A stretch of DNA of 64,000 bases from Agapanthus africanus (GCA_030015575.1 JASDDO010000026.1:27048079-27112078), one strand, 5' to 3'; positions 35,680-47,926 are shown, counted from the stretch's first letter. Notes: generated by a model from the letters alone, not told the origin. Translations and numbers: made by a program.

Positions 35680-37140
35680 TGATTGATCATGAAAAAGTGT
35701 TTGTAGAATAACCGCAATCAATAACGGTGTTGTGTGTAGCTAGCCGAGATGAGTACGGGTCGTCCTCAGGGATTCATGGAACTTTTAATCTTGCTTTAGA
35801 CGTGTTGATTAGAAAAGAGGAAGGAGAATAAAGAATAGTGAAGAATAGATTCTAGATCTAGTTTAAATAAGGATATAGAATATATATAAGAAGAATGCTT
35901 GTAGGGTTCGTTAGAATTTAGTAGTCATGGATGACTAATAAAGATTACTCCTTTTATCTATTGATAGATTTAAAACTATATTGATAGTGATGAATGAGGA
36001 TTAGGGTTCTTGGAAGAAACTAGGGTTTCCATACTATTGACCCTTGTCCTTTTATTGATCTCTATTCATGTCTAGCCCATAACATAACAATTGTTAATCT
36101 GATCTCAAATCGTGATCGAGACTAGCAATAAATTGATAGCGTGCCCGATTAGGATGTTAACGATTCTTTTCCTAAAGTTTATAAACTTCATAAGACTTAA
36201 AAGAAGTTAAAATATTTTCTCATCCATTATTCTACCATAATCCTACGAACCCTAGCAAGTTAGAAATTACTCACGCATGTTGTGAGAAGAAGAAGAAAGG
36301 ATAGAGAATGAGATCATAATTAAAATGCAGAAAGTAAAAATTCATAAAATAAATAATTAAATAAAATGATTTACCTTTATTAATCAACTTCACAAGTACA
36401 AATCCTACGAATTTATATTACAAGAGGAAGAAGTTGCTCTCGATCTCTGCCTCGTAGGAAGTAGATGCTCCGTCGATTTTCACGTCGACCTATCACGTCG
36501 AATCGTGGACCTGTCGTGGATCTCTTTTTCTTTGACGGTGATTTTCTTAGTGTAAAGGTGATGAGTTTTAATTTTAGCCTTCGGTCCTTTATATAGCCCT
36601 CAAATCAGAAATCCTAGATCTCATAGGTTTAGACTTGCCATAAAAATCCACTTTCCAAGTTTTCAGATCCTACGATTTTATTGGCAGATTTTTTATCCCG
36701 GCATCTTGAATATCTTGATCTCTTGACCTGAGCTAAATCTGCACAAAATCTCCATGAATAATGTTAGTAATATTTTTTGAATTAAAGAGAGTATCCTAAT
36801 TACTTTATATGGTAATAAATCTTTAACTTGATTAAGAATATTTGATATGCTATGCATCTTTTAATTACTAAAATATTATGCATATATTTTGAAATATTAT
36901 TCTAACCATTTGTATGATATTATATCTTTTAAGAATTGTGATTAGAATATTTGATATGATATGCATATTTTAATTACCAAAATATTATATAAATATTATA
37001 TGCATATATTTTCCTTCATAATTTTAATTATAATATATAAATATATGGTAAATAGTATTTTGCAGATAAACTCAAATATATTCTATATTTATAATAAAAA
37101 CCTATAAATATTTAAGAAAAGTAAGGAAAATGTTATATCA
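35680..37140 (+). mobile_element. H: solo-LTR-like insertion in the antisense gene
   Basis: It begins TGATTGATCATGAAAA and shares its start and an early block ('ccgcaatcaataacggtgt', 'gagtacgggtcg') with solo LTR E at 44661, which has almost the same length (1459 bp against about 1461 bp). The end ...TATATCA is placed by length. No matching target duplication is found (GCCTC on the left, AATGT on the right), so one flank may be deleted. No gene is present; the sequence is AT-rich toward the right. Strand is assigned by alignment to E, not by coding content. Confidence 0.65.
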
Positions 37141-38226
37141 AATGTGCAATATTTTCGACTGAGTGCGTCGGAAGCACAAACCAACTCAACCCAGGCCAAT
37201 GAACCCCAGAAAGAACATCTCGTTATCAACGTCTGAGGCAGCAATTTATGCAAAAGGAACGACCGGAGTGTCTGGAATGAACAAATTCTTTAAATCCTCC
37301 TCCGTCGTCGGCAAGTTATCCAAACCAAACCTGAACGGGTCGTCAAGTTTGGCGAATTTCCCAGCTTGTTTCGACAAGACTTCTGGGCGAAGAAAGCGGG
37401 TGTTGAAATCTGCGAAGCCGACTCCGTGCCCTCCAGACTCCAAGAAAAAACTCCCGTACATGTTCAACACCTTGATTAGGCTCAGGAACACGTGTTGAAC
37501 GGATTTCTCTGGAATGAGGCCCATCACCACTGATTTGGTGGCAAAGATATACTCATCAGGGGGAAGTATCTCCTCGTAATGTTCCCCTCTGACAGGTTAG
37601 ATGGAAATCTCCGCAAACTCCTCCAAGGAAATCGAGACCTCCCAGTCCGATAAAAGAAATGTGTGGGTCGGGATGTTCCATTGTTCCAGAAAAGTCTTGA
37701 CCTACCATACATGAGGCGCAGGATAGTGAAAAAGGGACGCGTAGATTGCGGGATATAGCCCAAGCTTCAACAACAGCGACTTCTTGGCTGACATGATATA
37801 CCGAGTCCACTGTAGGTAGCCGGCCGAATGACAAGGAGTCAATCCTATCATATAAACTTACCGCCAAGAGCGCGACTTGCCTTGGCATATGCATCGCCCC
37901 AAAATGTCTAAGGCCATCGATAGCTGTACGGGTATCGATACCATGGAAGGCTGAAGATGACCTTCCGAGGTCCAGTTGACCTCTTCTACGGCATAAATCA
38001 CTTGAGGCGGGTCAGCATAATGAATAGCTGGGATCGACTCCGAAGGCGCTGCACAAGAAAAACTGCGCCGACCCCGGATAATCTGACTATACCATGACCC
38101 CCACAGGTGAAGAGATTTTTGCTCTGGATCATGATCCTTATTAAGCGCAAAGACTTCCCGATCCACGGACGCGTCGGCAAAAGCGCTCTCTGAACATACG
38201 AAAGAAAATGAGGAATCGAAAGCCAT
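37141..38226 (-). pseudogene. C1: antisense gene, N-terminal part with plant-mobile-domain-like region
   Basis: An ATG at 38226, only 41 bp from the start of the C1 3' LTR, opens a 122-codon frame (MAFDSSFSF...). Downstream, in other frames, come VKTFLEQWNIPTHTF, LSDWEVSISLEEFAE, PVRGEHYEEILPPDEYIFA and SVQHVFLSLIKVLNMYGSF, then GHGVGFADFNTRFLRPE and LDDPFRFGLDNLPTTEED (37524-37250). The 'W...THTF...W(G)E(V/M)..(T/S)LE(D/E)' pattern is that of the plant mobile domain found in transposon proteins and in the host MAIN/MAIL family; this is from pattern memory, not a search. A consensus donor (GTAAGT) at 37861 downward suggests another intron. Frameshifts and two stops show decay. Confidence 0.6.
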
Positions 38227-38399
38227 AGTACCTGCACAAAAGGAGAAGGGTTACCTATCGACACTATGTTCAAGATAACACTTTTTGGTACTTAAAAATT
38301 GTACTGCACCACAGTTCAAAAGAAAGGGCCAAGGGGACCCACAAAATTAAGGTAGCGCCCCATCAATGATGGGGAAGTCACTTATTAAGAATAGAATCC

Positions 38400-39720
38400 A
38401 AAAGGATTCTCATTTAATGAGAAAACATCATTGGACTGGGGAGTGAAACTCCCTCGAGAACTGTGCTCTGCAAACAGATTTCAAATTTGTCAAGAAAATT
38501 AAGAAGGGAATAAAATTCCCTAAAATTTTTCAGAGCCAAGCTCTGTAGAACAATGGTTAATATCCCAAAACCTTCAAAAGCAAAGCTAAATCCTAAGATC
38601 TTCAAGATCTGCAAGAAAAATCTTAGAACTCTAAGAGATCTTTATAAAAGAAGAGCAAAGTTCTGATTAACGGGTTAAGAAATCCTAAACTTTTTTTAAG
38701 ATCTACGATCTAATCACTACAAAAGAAGAGAAAAGCTCTATTAACGGGTTAAAACCCTAAAACATGAAGAGATTCCTTAAACATTAGAACATGGTCATGG
38801 TTCTTACCAAAACTTTGACAGAATTTTGACACTAAAAAGAGTTTCTTTGAACAGAGATCTGAGCTCTGAAAGGAGAATTAAATTCTCAAGATAGAAGAAG
38901 GTTTAAAAGAATATGAACAGCAGCCATCTCAAGGGCCAAAAGCCCTATTTATAAAACTTTAAGAAACGGTTCAACTCCCCAGGAGATCAAACGGTGGAAG
39001 AGATGCCACCGCTGCGCTCATGTGTGAGCTACGTGAGCGCAGCAGTGAGGGGGCATTTGTTTCTCCCAATAAAAGAGCAAATCTCTGTTCAAAATTTAAG
39101 AGGAAGCGCCCCACGTGCCTTCCACGAGGACGCCAGCGCCCTACGTGCCTTCCATGAGGGCGCCAGCGCCAGAGTTAAAAACTCTTATTGGCGCCGCACG
39201 TGCTCCTCACGTGGGTATCAATGTGCAAAGCACATGAAGGAATTAAACCTTAATTAGCGCCAACGTGCACAGCACGTGAGCGCCGACGCCTAGTAGAATT
39301 AAATTCTACTCTCTGTTAAACAGAACCGTTGGATCAAAGATCCAACGGAGATGATAAATCATCAGGATGCAGAATTAAATTCTGTTGAGGGGATATATTC
39401 CCTCAATCTTTCTAAACAAGAAAGATTGCCTTATGTAAAACAGAGTACCGTTGGATTAAAAATCCAATGGTGATTAAAGAATCACCATTCTGCAGAATAA
39501 ATTCTGTATGGAAAAATATTTCCCTAATCTTGTTAAAAACAAGAAAATACTTTCTGTAAAAGAGAAGTCCTTGGATCAAAGATCCAACGGTGGATAAAAT
39601 CCCCAAATCAATTGGGATATCTTGATGAGAGAATCCCTCAAAACTAATTAAAAAACTCGCATCTACTATATAAAGGACCCAAGACTTCAAGTCTAAAGAG
39701 GAGGAACCCTCCATAAGCTT
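38400..39720. repeat. Region dense in short palindromic words (C1 LTR)
   Basis: Many 11-17-bp inverted repeats with a 1-5-nt centre occur, for example AGAATTAAATTCT, GTTGGATCAAAGATCCAAC, TTGGATTAAAAATCCAA and TAGAATTAAATTCTA. Neighbouring words have different arms. No gene is present. Confidence 0.6.
39665..39676 (+). promoter_or_regulatory. C1 LTR TATA box
   Basis: ACTATATAAAGG lies about 1.4 kb into the LTR and upstream of the CACGTG array, the same order as in C0. Confidence 0.5.
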
Positions 39721-39788
39721 TAGAAAGAATAGAGAATTAAATTCTCGAGGAAGAAGAACTCTCTTCTTGGAAAATTAAGTAAATAAAA

Positions 39789-40265
39789 ATAAAGAAGCGC
39801 TCAGCGCTCAGTGACTGGCGCTCAGCGCCCAGCGCCCCACGTGCCTCTCATGTGGACGCTACAAAATAAAGGAGTGCTTAGCATTCAGTGACTGGCACTC
39901 AGCGCCCAGCGCCCTCACATGCCTCTTACGTAGGCGCTAGAAAATAAAGGAGTGCTTAGCACTCAGTGACTGGCGCTCAGCACCCAGTGCCTCGCGTGAC
40001 CCTCACGTGGGTTCCATAAAGTAAAAAGCGCTCGACTCTCACTAGGCGGTGCCTAGTGCCCAACGCCCCACATTCCCCTCACGTGGGCGCTACAAAATAA
40101 ATGAGTGCTTAGCATTCAATGAGCGGCGCTTAGCACCCAGCACCCCACGTGCCCCTCACGTGGGCGCCACAGAGTAAAAAGTGCTTGACACCCTCTAGGC
40201 AGCGCCTAGCGCCTAGCTCCTCACGTTCTTCGCACGTGGGCGCCATAAAGAGTGCTCAACACTCC
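39789..40265. repeat. ~78-bp tandem repeat with CACGTG pairs (C1 LTR)
   Basis: The word TGACTGGCRCTCAGC starts at 39811, 39889 and 39967 (78-bp steps), and degenerate copies continue to about 40260 (about six units). Each ends with a pair such as CACGTG-N5-CACGTG followed by GGCGC. Unit sequence is unrelated to the C0 and C2 arrays apart from the CACGTG pair. Confidence 0.75.
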
Positions 40266-40872
40266 ATAAAGAGACAAAAAGGGTAAAATGTTTAACACTT
40301 ATTGGGCAAATCCACAAGACTGAAAACCCCGCATGGTTAGGTGTGAGCGTCAGAACTTACATAAGTGCTCAGCACTTTTTGCACAAAAAAAGCGACTGGG
40401 CCCAAACAAGTGCTTAGCACTTAATTTCAAATAAAAAGAAAACTGAGTGGACCAAGCCCAAGTTGGCTAGGTCCCTAATTCAGATCAACTGAACCCATGG
40501 GTTCACTACTTCCCAAACTGATCTTAGTCCTAAATATGACTATCGATCTTCCAACTGATGATATCCCAAAATGATATTCGTACCACATTCCCTTGAGGAA
40601 GTCTTAGTCTCAAAATATGACTAATGATTTATGGGTTTACCACTGATTCCTTTTTCCCTCAAATACCGGAATTGGTTCAAGGGTATATCTCTCCATACCT
40701 CTGATCTACGTCGTTGTAATTGCTCAACGTCTTCAGAGAGGTGGCGGGTCCCGACAACCAACAGCTTTTTGGTGCACTGATGTGTACACCTCAAATCAGA
40801 CCGCACCATAAACTGAGTGCATCCTATATCATCGTTATGCATCCCGTCACGTAACAAATACATGTGCGCGCA

Positions 40873-43375
40873 AGATGATCAACGGACCGAGACGTTCTTA
40901 AACTAAAATCTCACCTCCAAAATGGTGATCAACGGACCGAGACGTCCTTAAACTTGTAGGGTTCCTAGGCACTATAATAAGGTCTCATAAGGCATCAACC
41001 ATGCCAATTTCAAATTTTACGGTGCCGAGAAACCCTAATACGGATCGTTAACTAGAATTTTAGGCGACAAATGCAACTAGTTAACAACTTAACTAAGTGA
41101 ACGAACATACAACCTTTGTAGATCCGTTTCTCCACCTACATGGCTCCGTGATGAAGTCTCCTCGCTGTCCAAATCGGATCTTGGACTCTTGTGTCGGCTT
41201 CTTCGGAGAATGGGCGGGCTAGGTCATCGACTACGATGCCGAAGATGATCTACATCGAGGCATCACAAGATCAAGCTCCAACTTTACCAAGCCATGATAA
41301 CTTGTGAAGGAAACACCCTTTACTACTTGGCAAGAGGTAGAGGATGAAGAAATAGGAGGTGGGTTCACTTTAGAATTGGATTTCTCACTCATTTCATCAA
41401 GTTGCCATTGATGAAGGCAAGCTTCTTCTTGAAGAAGAAGAAGAAGATGATGATATATATTATGATAAGTATATCTAAAATAGAAAAGAAAAAGAATACT
41501 TATCATAATGCAACCATGGTCAAGTGTAGAGAATGAACTAGGGTTAAGTGAATGGTTAGGGTAAAGCATGAAGACAAAAATGGTGACTTAGTCAAAGCTT
41601 CATGAAGCTTCAACATGCATCCAAAGAAAGCCACCATTTTTCTTTTCTTTTGCCAAAAAGAAATAAATAAATAAATGAATAAATAGATATGAAAAACAAA
41701 ACCCTAACCATTTAAATAACCATGGTTTAATCTTTACACTTAACCAAATAAGCATGCATCATCAAACATGATACAATCATGTGCACAAAAGTATATCACA
41801 TATACAACTTGCACAATCCAAGTGAGAATATCCATTTAAAGTGAACCAATACTAGTTAATGCAAAGTAATATATCAAATATATAATTATGCATTAAATCA
41901 TTAAATCAACACTTGATTTAACGATTCGGTCATATCGCATGTGACCGACTAATATCCAATGTATCGGCTTATCGAATCAATCCTTGATTCGATAACTAGG
42001 TTATATCGCATACAACCTTTCGATACAACCATCGCGAGAATGGAATACGGTATCACATACACGTATTATTCTCGGTCCCGCACATATCTCATATGCGCTC
42101 CTATTTCGTTTCGCTTGAGCCAGGAAACCTCTGTGTAGGACTTTAAAGACTCGTCAATACGCCGGCAGCAGGTGATGATCATATCAAACACCCACAAGCC
42201 GCAAGCGGTCTGCTAAACGTAACGGCCACCCGGGTATTGAGCAATCAGAAGATCGACGAGCAAGCCCGCTCACACTCCTGTGAATCCAACCAGTAACACT
42301 TACCGTACAGTCCGGTTTGATCATCTGATATGTCGCATATCTCGCCTAGGGGTGGTAAACGTCAGACCCCAATAGCTCGATAAGTCGTGTCGATATGAGG
42401 TCTATAACTGTTCGAGAAACTACTGGTAACACTTACCAGTAAATCTCAGCAACCCTGGCCAGGGATTTCCGGTTATAACCAATCGAACACAGCGCAACAT
42501 CAACTCCCTATACCGGGAGAGACGAATCCCCTCCTATCGCTCATTGCCTCCATGTGACTCGGGACTGTACCCAAAAACCACCGTTTTGCACGCCCTCTTG
42601 GACGTGGTAAGGTAGAAATCAAAGCACAGTAGGAATCACACAAGACTCTATGACGATCTCGGGTCAACAGACTACTCTGTACCAGTGTCACCAGAGAACT
42701 GCCATCTGACGTAAGGTATAATACCATCTGGGAGTTATCGGCGAGTCCGTCCAGTGTACCCAGTCTCTACTGAGCACCCGTATATCATCTCCGATGTCAA
42801 ACACCAATGGATATGGGATCATCCATCGCCCATCTGTATGGGTCGAGAAGGTATACGCTAGTCTACTCTGGTATATCGATGCCCCGTCTTGATACACCCA
42901 CGACTAGGGACCTTGAAGGATGTACTTATGGACTAACATGTCCCCACTAGTATGATCCGCATCATAGTCCAGGTAGTCAAGTACACATCCTAAGGGCTTT
43001 ACCAACATGTAACAGAGAGACAATCAGTATACACGTTAAGGTAAAGAGTAACCAGATAGCATACTATTATGTCGAGCAAGAAAGTCCTCCCTATATATGT
43101 CCCAGCATCCACTACAATATACATCCTATGTACAGTAATGGCCTCTAGGGCATACATATAACTAACAAAACTAAAACCTCACCTCCAAAATAGTGATCAA
43201 CGGACCGAGACGTCCTTAAACTAAAACCATCACCTCCAAAATGGTGATCAACGGACCGAGACGTCCTTAAACTAAAACCCTCACCTCCAAAATGGTGATC
43301 AACGGACCGAGATATTCTCAAACTAGAACTTCGCCTCCAAAATGGAGATAATGAACCGAAAAGTCCCTAAACTAA
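40873..43375. repeat. C1 LTR minisatellite, split by solo LTR F
   Basis: Units of the type 'atcaacggaccgagacgtcc' plus 'ttaaactaaaacctcacctccaaaatggtg' lie on both sides of F (40873-40954 and 43168-43375), with a period of about 50-55 bp. They are related to the C1 3' repeats at 28622-29140. Confidence 0.75.
40955..43167 (-). mobile_element. F: solo LTR (2213 bp) with target-site duplication
   Basis: Exact 5-bp duplication AAACT on both sides (40950-40954 and 43168-43172), with TG...CA ends (TGTAGGGTTCC...CTAACA on the plus strand). It is similar in inverted orientation to the LTR of element G (for example plus 42570-42670 against the complement of 48610-48720), so its sense strand is minus. 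No coding region. It interrupts a minisatellite within the C1 LTR. Confidence 0.88.
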
Positions 43376-43973
43376 GACAACAGAGCCCAGAGGATCTCTT
43401 GTTGGACCTGAAACAAAAATGATCCTAAAACCTTGTTAAGTAGATCTTAGTCTCAAATTGGACTAACGTATCCTTAACAAAAAACCAACCGAGCCCACAA
43501 ATGCTCGCATACATTTAATTCGATCTTGATCTCAAAACAGATCAACGATCCTTAAATCAACCCAAACCCAAATCTAAGATATACGGATTTGGACTAATCC
43601 ATGCCCTACGGGCGACAACATAAATTAGTCTCCGTATACAATCCATGGGCAACCAAAAAAAATAAAAACACACACGACACGAAGTGAACTTCTGGAGCAG
43701 AAGAAAGTGGTTATCACAATGCGATAACGTAACTAAATGCGGGGGCTTGCGCCTACAGGGGTGAGCGTCCCCACAATCAATAACTCCTGGCAAATGAGGG
43801 GGAATCTGACGAAGTCTGCTACAATTGTTGCATCCGTCCAAACCTCCAGTACACGGTGCCATAAATCAACTTGGCATATTCGGAGAAGTGGATAGATAAA
43901 TCCAAATAGTATCTGCCCCCAAAATTCAGGCCAGACGTCCCAACGTCCCGGTCGCATCTTTCGGCGGTGAACA

Positions 43974-44392
43974 AGAAAGAAGGTTCTTACAGGATGTGTG
44001 TAGATTATCGAGCTCTGAACGAAGTGACGATTAAGAACAAGTATCTACTACCGCGCGTCGATGATCTTTTCGATCAGCTAAGTGGGTCTTGTGTATTTTC
44101 AAAGCTAGATCTTCGTTCGGGTTATCTTCAGGTGAAGGTCAAAGATTCCAACATTCCGAAGATAGTGTTTAAGACTTGCTATGGTCATTATTAATATCTC
44201 GTAATGCTATTTGGAGTGACCAATGCACCTGTCATCTTTATGAACCTGATGAACCAAGTTTTCCAAGAGTACTTAGATAGGTTCGTTTTCATATCCATCG
44301 ATGACATCCTAGTGTATTCAAAGAATCGGAAAGAACACGTCGAGCACTTACAGATTGTCCTAGAGACATTACGACAATATCAGCTCTACGCC
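43974..44392 (+). pseudogene. B (probable): chromovirus reverse transcriptase fragment
   Basis: The frame reads [20 protein letters not shown], then [19 protein letters not shown] (first catalytic Asp), a stop at about 44192 (Phe/Tyr region), LFGVTNAPVIFM, and [12 protein letters not shown] with the Asp-Asp pair. This is a Ty3/gypsy RT of chromovirus type, best explained as the rest of element B, into whose pol gene C1 inserted. At about 44392 the frame passes without a break into copia integrase, which must reflect a deletion joint. Confidence 0.75.
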
Positions 44393-44660
44393 CTACAGAT
44401 TACCGCTGGACTTCTGAAAGAGTTTTGGGATGATGCCCTAACTACCGCCGCTTACCTCATCAACAGGTCACCATCATCAGCGATAACTTTGAAGACTCCC
44501 GAGGAAGTATGGACTGGTAAGACTGCTGATTACTCGATACTCCGAGTATTTGGATGCCCAGCTTACATTCATGAGAAGAATAGTAAGATTGATCCGAGAG
44601 CAAGGAAGTGTATCTTCCTTAGTTACGGAGATGGAGTAAAAGGTTACAAGTTGTGGTGTC
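44393..44660 (+). pseudogene. D: copia integrase C-terminal fragment, fused in frame to gypsy RT
   Basis: The sequence reads AGLLKEFWDDALTTAAYLIN, RSPSSAI, LKTPEEVWTGK, LRVFGCPAYIHE and RKCIFLSYGDGVKGYKLWC. This is the standard end of a Ty1/copia integrase. One open frame (44204-44674) covers the gypsy RT tail and this copia piece, so the chimera is still readable. At 44661 solo LTR E cuts in; the copia frame resumes after 46124. Confidence 0.85.
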
Positions 44661-46119
44661 TGATTGATGAATGAGGTTTTGTATGCACTTTCGCTTTTAA
44701 AAGATAAATCAAAGAATAGTTACCGCAATCAATAACGGTGTCGCTTGGTAGCTAACCGGTTGAGTACGGGTCGGTCCACAGGGATTTTGTGTATTTTCTA
44801 GTTGTTCTAACGAGTTAATTCCAATTGTGGTAGGATTGATTATCAGTAAAAACTGAAATGAGTTTGATTAGGATTAAAATCTTGCTAGGGTTAGGTTTAG
44901 ATTAAGTTTGGAAAGTCAATATGTCTCACCGCTTTCTATGCCCTAATTAAGAACTATTTAGGTATTAAGGTAATAATTAACAAAGGGGATTAGCACGATT
45001 GGGAAGAAACTAGGTTTCTTCCTCTAGGTCATTGTCCGTCCTTTCTTAACTCTTACCCTAATCTTCATGGAAAACATACACAACCGGTCTTTAACTATGG
45101 TATCACCGCTACCTCGTAGGATAGGGTGCCATAGTGAGCGATGTGTGTATATATGCATAGAGTCCAATTTAAAATGTATAATGGGCAAGAAAGGGGTGAG
45201 AGATTTTCATCTCTCAAACATTTCCTATTCCTAACTATAACAAGTGAGGAACTACTCACTCATTAGGGAATTGATAAAAGATTTCATTTTTATGATTTTA
45301 ATTCAATAACCTAATTAACTAAACTACGGCAGATAAATAAAATTTACAACTAGGGCAGATAATTAAAATTTATACTAGTGCAGAAAAAAATTAAACTACG
45401 GCATAAAAAAGAAAAACTTACTTTTTATTTGATGCACTATTCGAACATTTACAGCGAATAAAATTCTGAAATTAGGAATTAAAAAGAGGCATAGAAAGAG
45501 GCATGCTCCAAAAAGAGTTGTAGGGTTCCTATTTATAGATTATAGAAACCCTAGGGTTTACATCTGATCCCTAATTACATTTACAAAACTACCCTGAGAA
45601 GCCTAGTCAACGCACCGCCACCCACCGTCAAAAATGCACCGACACGTGTTTTATATGGCCGCGGATCCGCGGCCAGAAGGCATGTTTGGCCGCGGTTCCG
45701 CGGCCATATTGTGGGTTCTTGGGCTGAAATCTTCAGTGTAGCTTCAAGTTGCATTTTCCTTCTACTTTCCTCACTTGGTTCTTCAGAATGTCTTCTAGTT
45801 TCTTCCAGATTTCCACAGTGTAGAATGTTGTGGACTTTTACCGTTTGCTTCGTGTTGAAGTCTTGAATCTTGCGCTGCCTTTGTACTTTGTGAAATTGTT
45901 CATTGATCTTCGTTTGTCCCTCAAACTGTAGGCATGATCAAGATTCTTCTATTTGTTGGTCGTAGTCTCACTTTTGTAGCGTCTTTTCATCATTTTCACT
46001 GTTTTGTTCCGAGAACCTGTAACCTGCAACTATTCAACAGACATGGATCAAAAGCACCTATTTATTTGCAAAATGAATAAGAATGGAGAATATAATAATG
46101 CAAAATTATGATATGAACA
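44661..46119 (+). mobile_element. E: solo LTR (1459 bp) with target-site duplication
   Basis: Exact 5-bp duplication GTGTC on both sides (44656-44660 and 46120-46124), with ends TGATTGATG...ATGAACA. Removing it with one repeat restores the copia reading frame (KLWC then PESSKVLISRHVSFNESAML). It is related to H at 35680. No gene is seen. Near 45655-45710 'ggccgcggatccgcggcc' forms a perfect palindrome and a variant follows. Strand is nominal. Confidence 0.9.
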
Positions 46120-46883
46120 GTGTCCTGAAAGCAGTAAAGTCTTAATCAGCAGACACGTGAGCTTTAATGAATCTGCGATGCTCAACAAGTAGGTTCAACG
46201 TGAAGATGGTGACAGGATGGAGAAATCACCTAATCAGGTGGTGACGAAGGTTCCGGTCCAGGGTATTAGAGATGAGGTACCAAGAACTCAAATTCAGGAG
46301 GAGCCAGTTCAACAGGTGAAGCCAGGGCCTTCACCAGTTCAGCAGGTGAAACAGAGACCATAGTGAGATAGGCGTCCACATGATCGGTATGGAGATTGGT
46401 TGACTTATGGTGTTGAAGATATGACAGCATATGTCTTGACTATTGAAAATGAAGAACCACTCTCTTACAAAGAGGCTACCCAGTCATTTGCAAAATGGAG
46501 ACTCGCTATGGAGGAGGAGGAGGAATCTCTTCAAAAGAAAGTTATATGGAATCTTGTACTATTAGCAGAAGGAAAACATGCCATAGGATGCAAGTGGGTA
46601 TTCATGCTAAAGAAAGGTTCTTCATAAGAGGGTGGTGTCCGATACAAAGCAAGACTTGTGGCTAAAGGGTATGCTCAAAAGAAAATGATAGCCTTTAATG
46701 AGATTTTCTCCTCATTGGTAAGGCACACTTTGATACATATTCTCTTAGCTATGATAGCCTTTTTCGACATGGAGTTAGAGCAGCTCGATATCAAGACCGC
46801 GTTCTTGCATGGAGATATGGAAGAAAATATCTATATGCACCAGCCCGAAGAATTTATAGTTGAAGGCAAAGAGGGTTGTTCAC
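46120..46883 (+). pseudogene. D: copia linker and N-terminal reverse transcriptase
   Basis: After solo LTR E the copia frame resumes (SSKVLISRHVSFNESAML), continues with a linker containing repeated glutamine/proline words (VQQVKPGPSPVQQVK), and reaches the RT start: EPLSYKEATQS, KWRLAMEEE, GKHAIGCKWVFMLKK, a stop at about 46625, YKARLVAKGYAQKK and DIKTAFLHGDMEENIYMHQP. Homology stops at about 46883, before the RT catalytic YVDD-type motif, so most of RT and all of RNase H are absent. Several stops confirm it is dead. Confidence 0.85.
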
Positions 46884-47926
46884 GGGAAATTCTCTAATGC
46901 CAACTCTGTGATTTTTTTATGTTTATTAATGTCATTTACTTTTGGTTTAAGTGTGCTTGACCCATTACTCGAAATGGAGAACAATGAAAATAGTGTTCTT
47001 TTATTCAGTAATGACCCAAACAATCCATGACCTTAAAAAAATAATTTTTAAATAAAATAATATAGCATGGGTGTAATTGATCCCATACTTGAAGAAAGAA
47101 AGAACCACAAAGATGGTTCTTTTCATTCAGTATTGAATCAATCAAGTCATATCCATCATGTTATTAATTAAAAATAATAATTTGATGGGAATCACACTTT
47201 TAAAGAGTAGAACATCAATCTCTTCAAGAAAACAGGTTTAGAAAACCAGCAATCAATAAGTAAGGATATCGATCCCTTTATTAATTACATATATTTAGAA
47301 AAAAATCTCGATTAAGAGAAAAGACAAAACATAAGCAACACATAGATTACATTTTTATAAATTTCACAAAACAAATTAATACATCTTACTAGGAAGAAAA
47401 CAAAAATAAAATACGAAAAGGAAAGGAAATGATTCTTGGGTGTTTAGGCTTAGAGGCCTAATACCCTCACCTTCTGGATGTATCTTCAAAAGAGTCTCTG
47501 TTTTTTTTTCCTTCTTCCTTCGTTGAATGGCTTCCTTTTATAAGCGGAGAGAAGTGGTTGTGATGGATAGGTGTCATGCATGAGTTGATTAAGAAGCGAG
47601 TTGTTATCATGATAAGTTATTGAATCTTCTTATCATAAATTCCTTCTCATATATCCATTTATTATTGTATGTATCAAATGTACATATTATTTATTTGGTT
47701 ATTATGCATATAAGTTGATAAGCCGTGATGCATGAGCCATGACATGAACAACCAAATTATTTGTCACGGTATATAAGCAATGACATGAACAAGTTGATAG
47801 GTCATGACCTTTGAACCATGATATGAACAAGTTGATATGTCATAACCCTTAAGCCATGATATGAACAAATAAAATATATGATCATGTATATATTATGAAA
47901 TTTATATGTGAAATATGTCTATATAA
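46884..47926. other. AT-rich unclassified DNA, no gene
   Basis: No coding frame or known terminal structure is evident. A cluster of 38-41-bp degenerate repeats around 'catgatatgaacaagttgat' lies at about 47735-47870. This DNA abuts the broken copia RT on the left and the G LTR on the right. Confidence 0.4.

Larger units (their letters stand above)
38267..43973 (+). mobile_element. C1: 3' LTR, family C, carrying solo LTR F
   Basis: It ends ...GGTGAACA at 43973, aligned to the C2 LTR end (GGGGAACA, 60615), and is followed by a chromovirus RT fragment instead of a primer site. The start TGTTCAAG is chosen because family C LTRs begin TGTTC and because the length without F and its duplicated 5 bp (3489 bp) fits the C2 LTR (3684 bp). 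A purine run (AAAAGGAGAAGGG, 38238-38250) lies just outside and may be the polypurine tract. The right flank begins AGAAA. Only the final ~450 bp are well conserved with C2. The rest is made of palindromic words, a TATA box at 39665, a ~78-bp CACGTG repeat and minisatellite. Confidence 0.7.

Noticed and set aside
35675-37150. Target-site duplication for H
   Set aside because: GCCTC on the left has no partner on the right; the boundary is by homology to E only.
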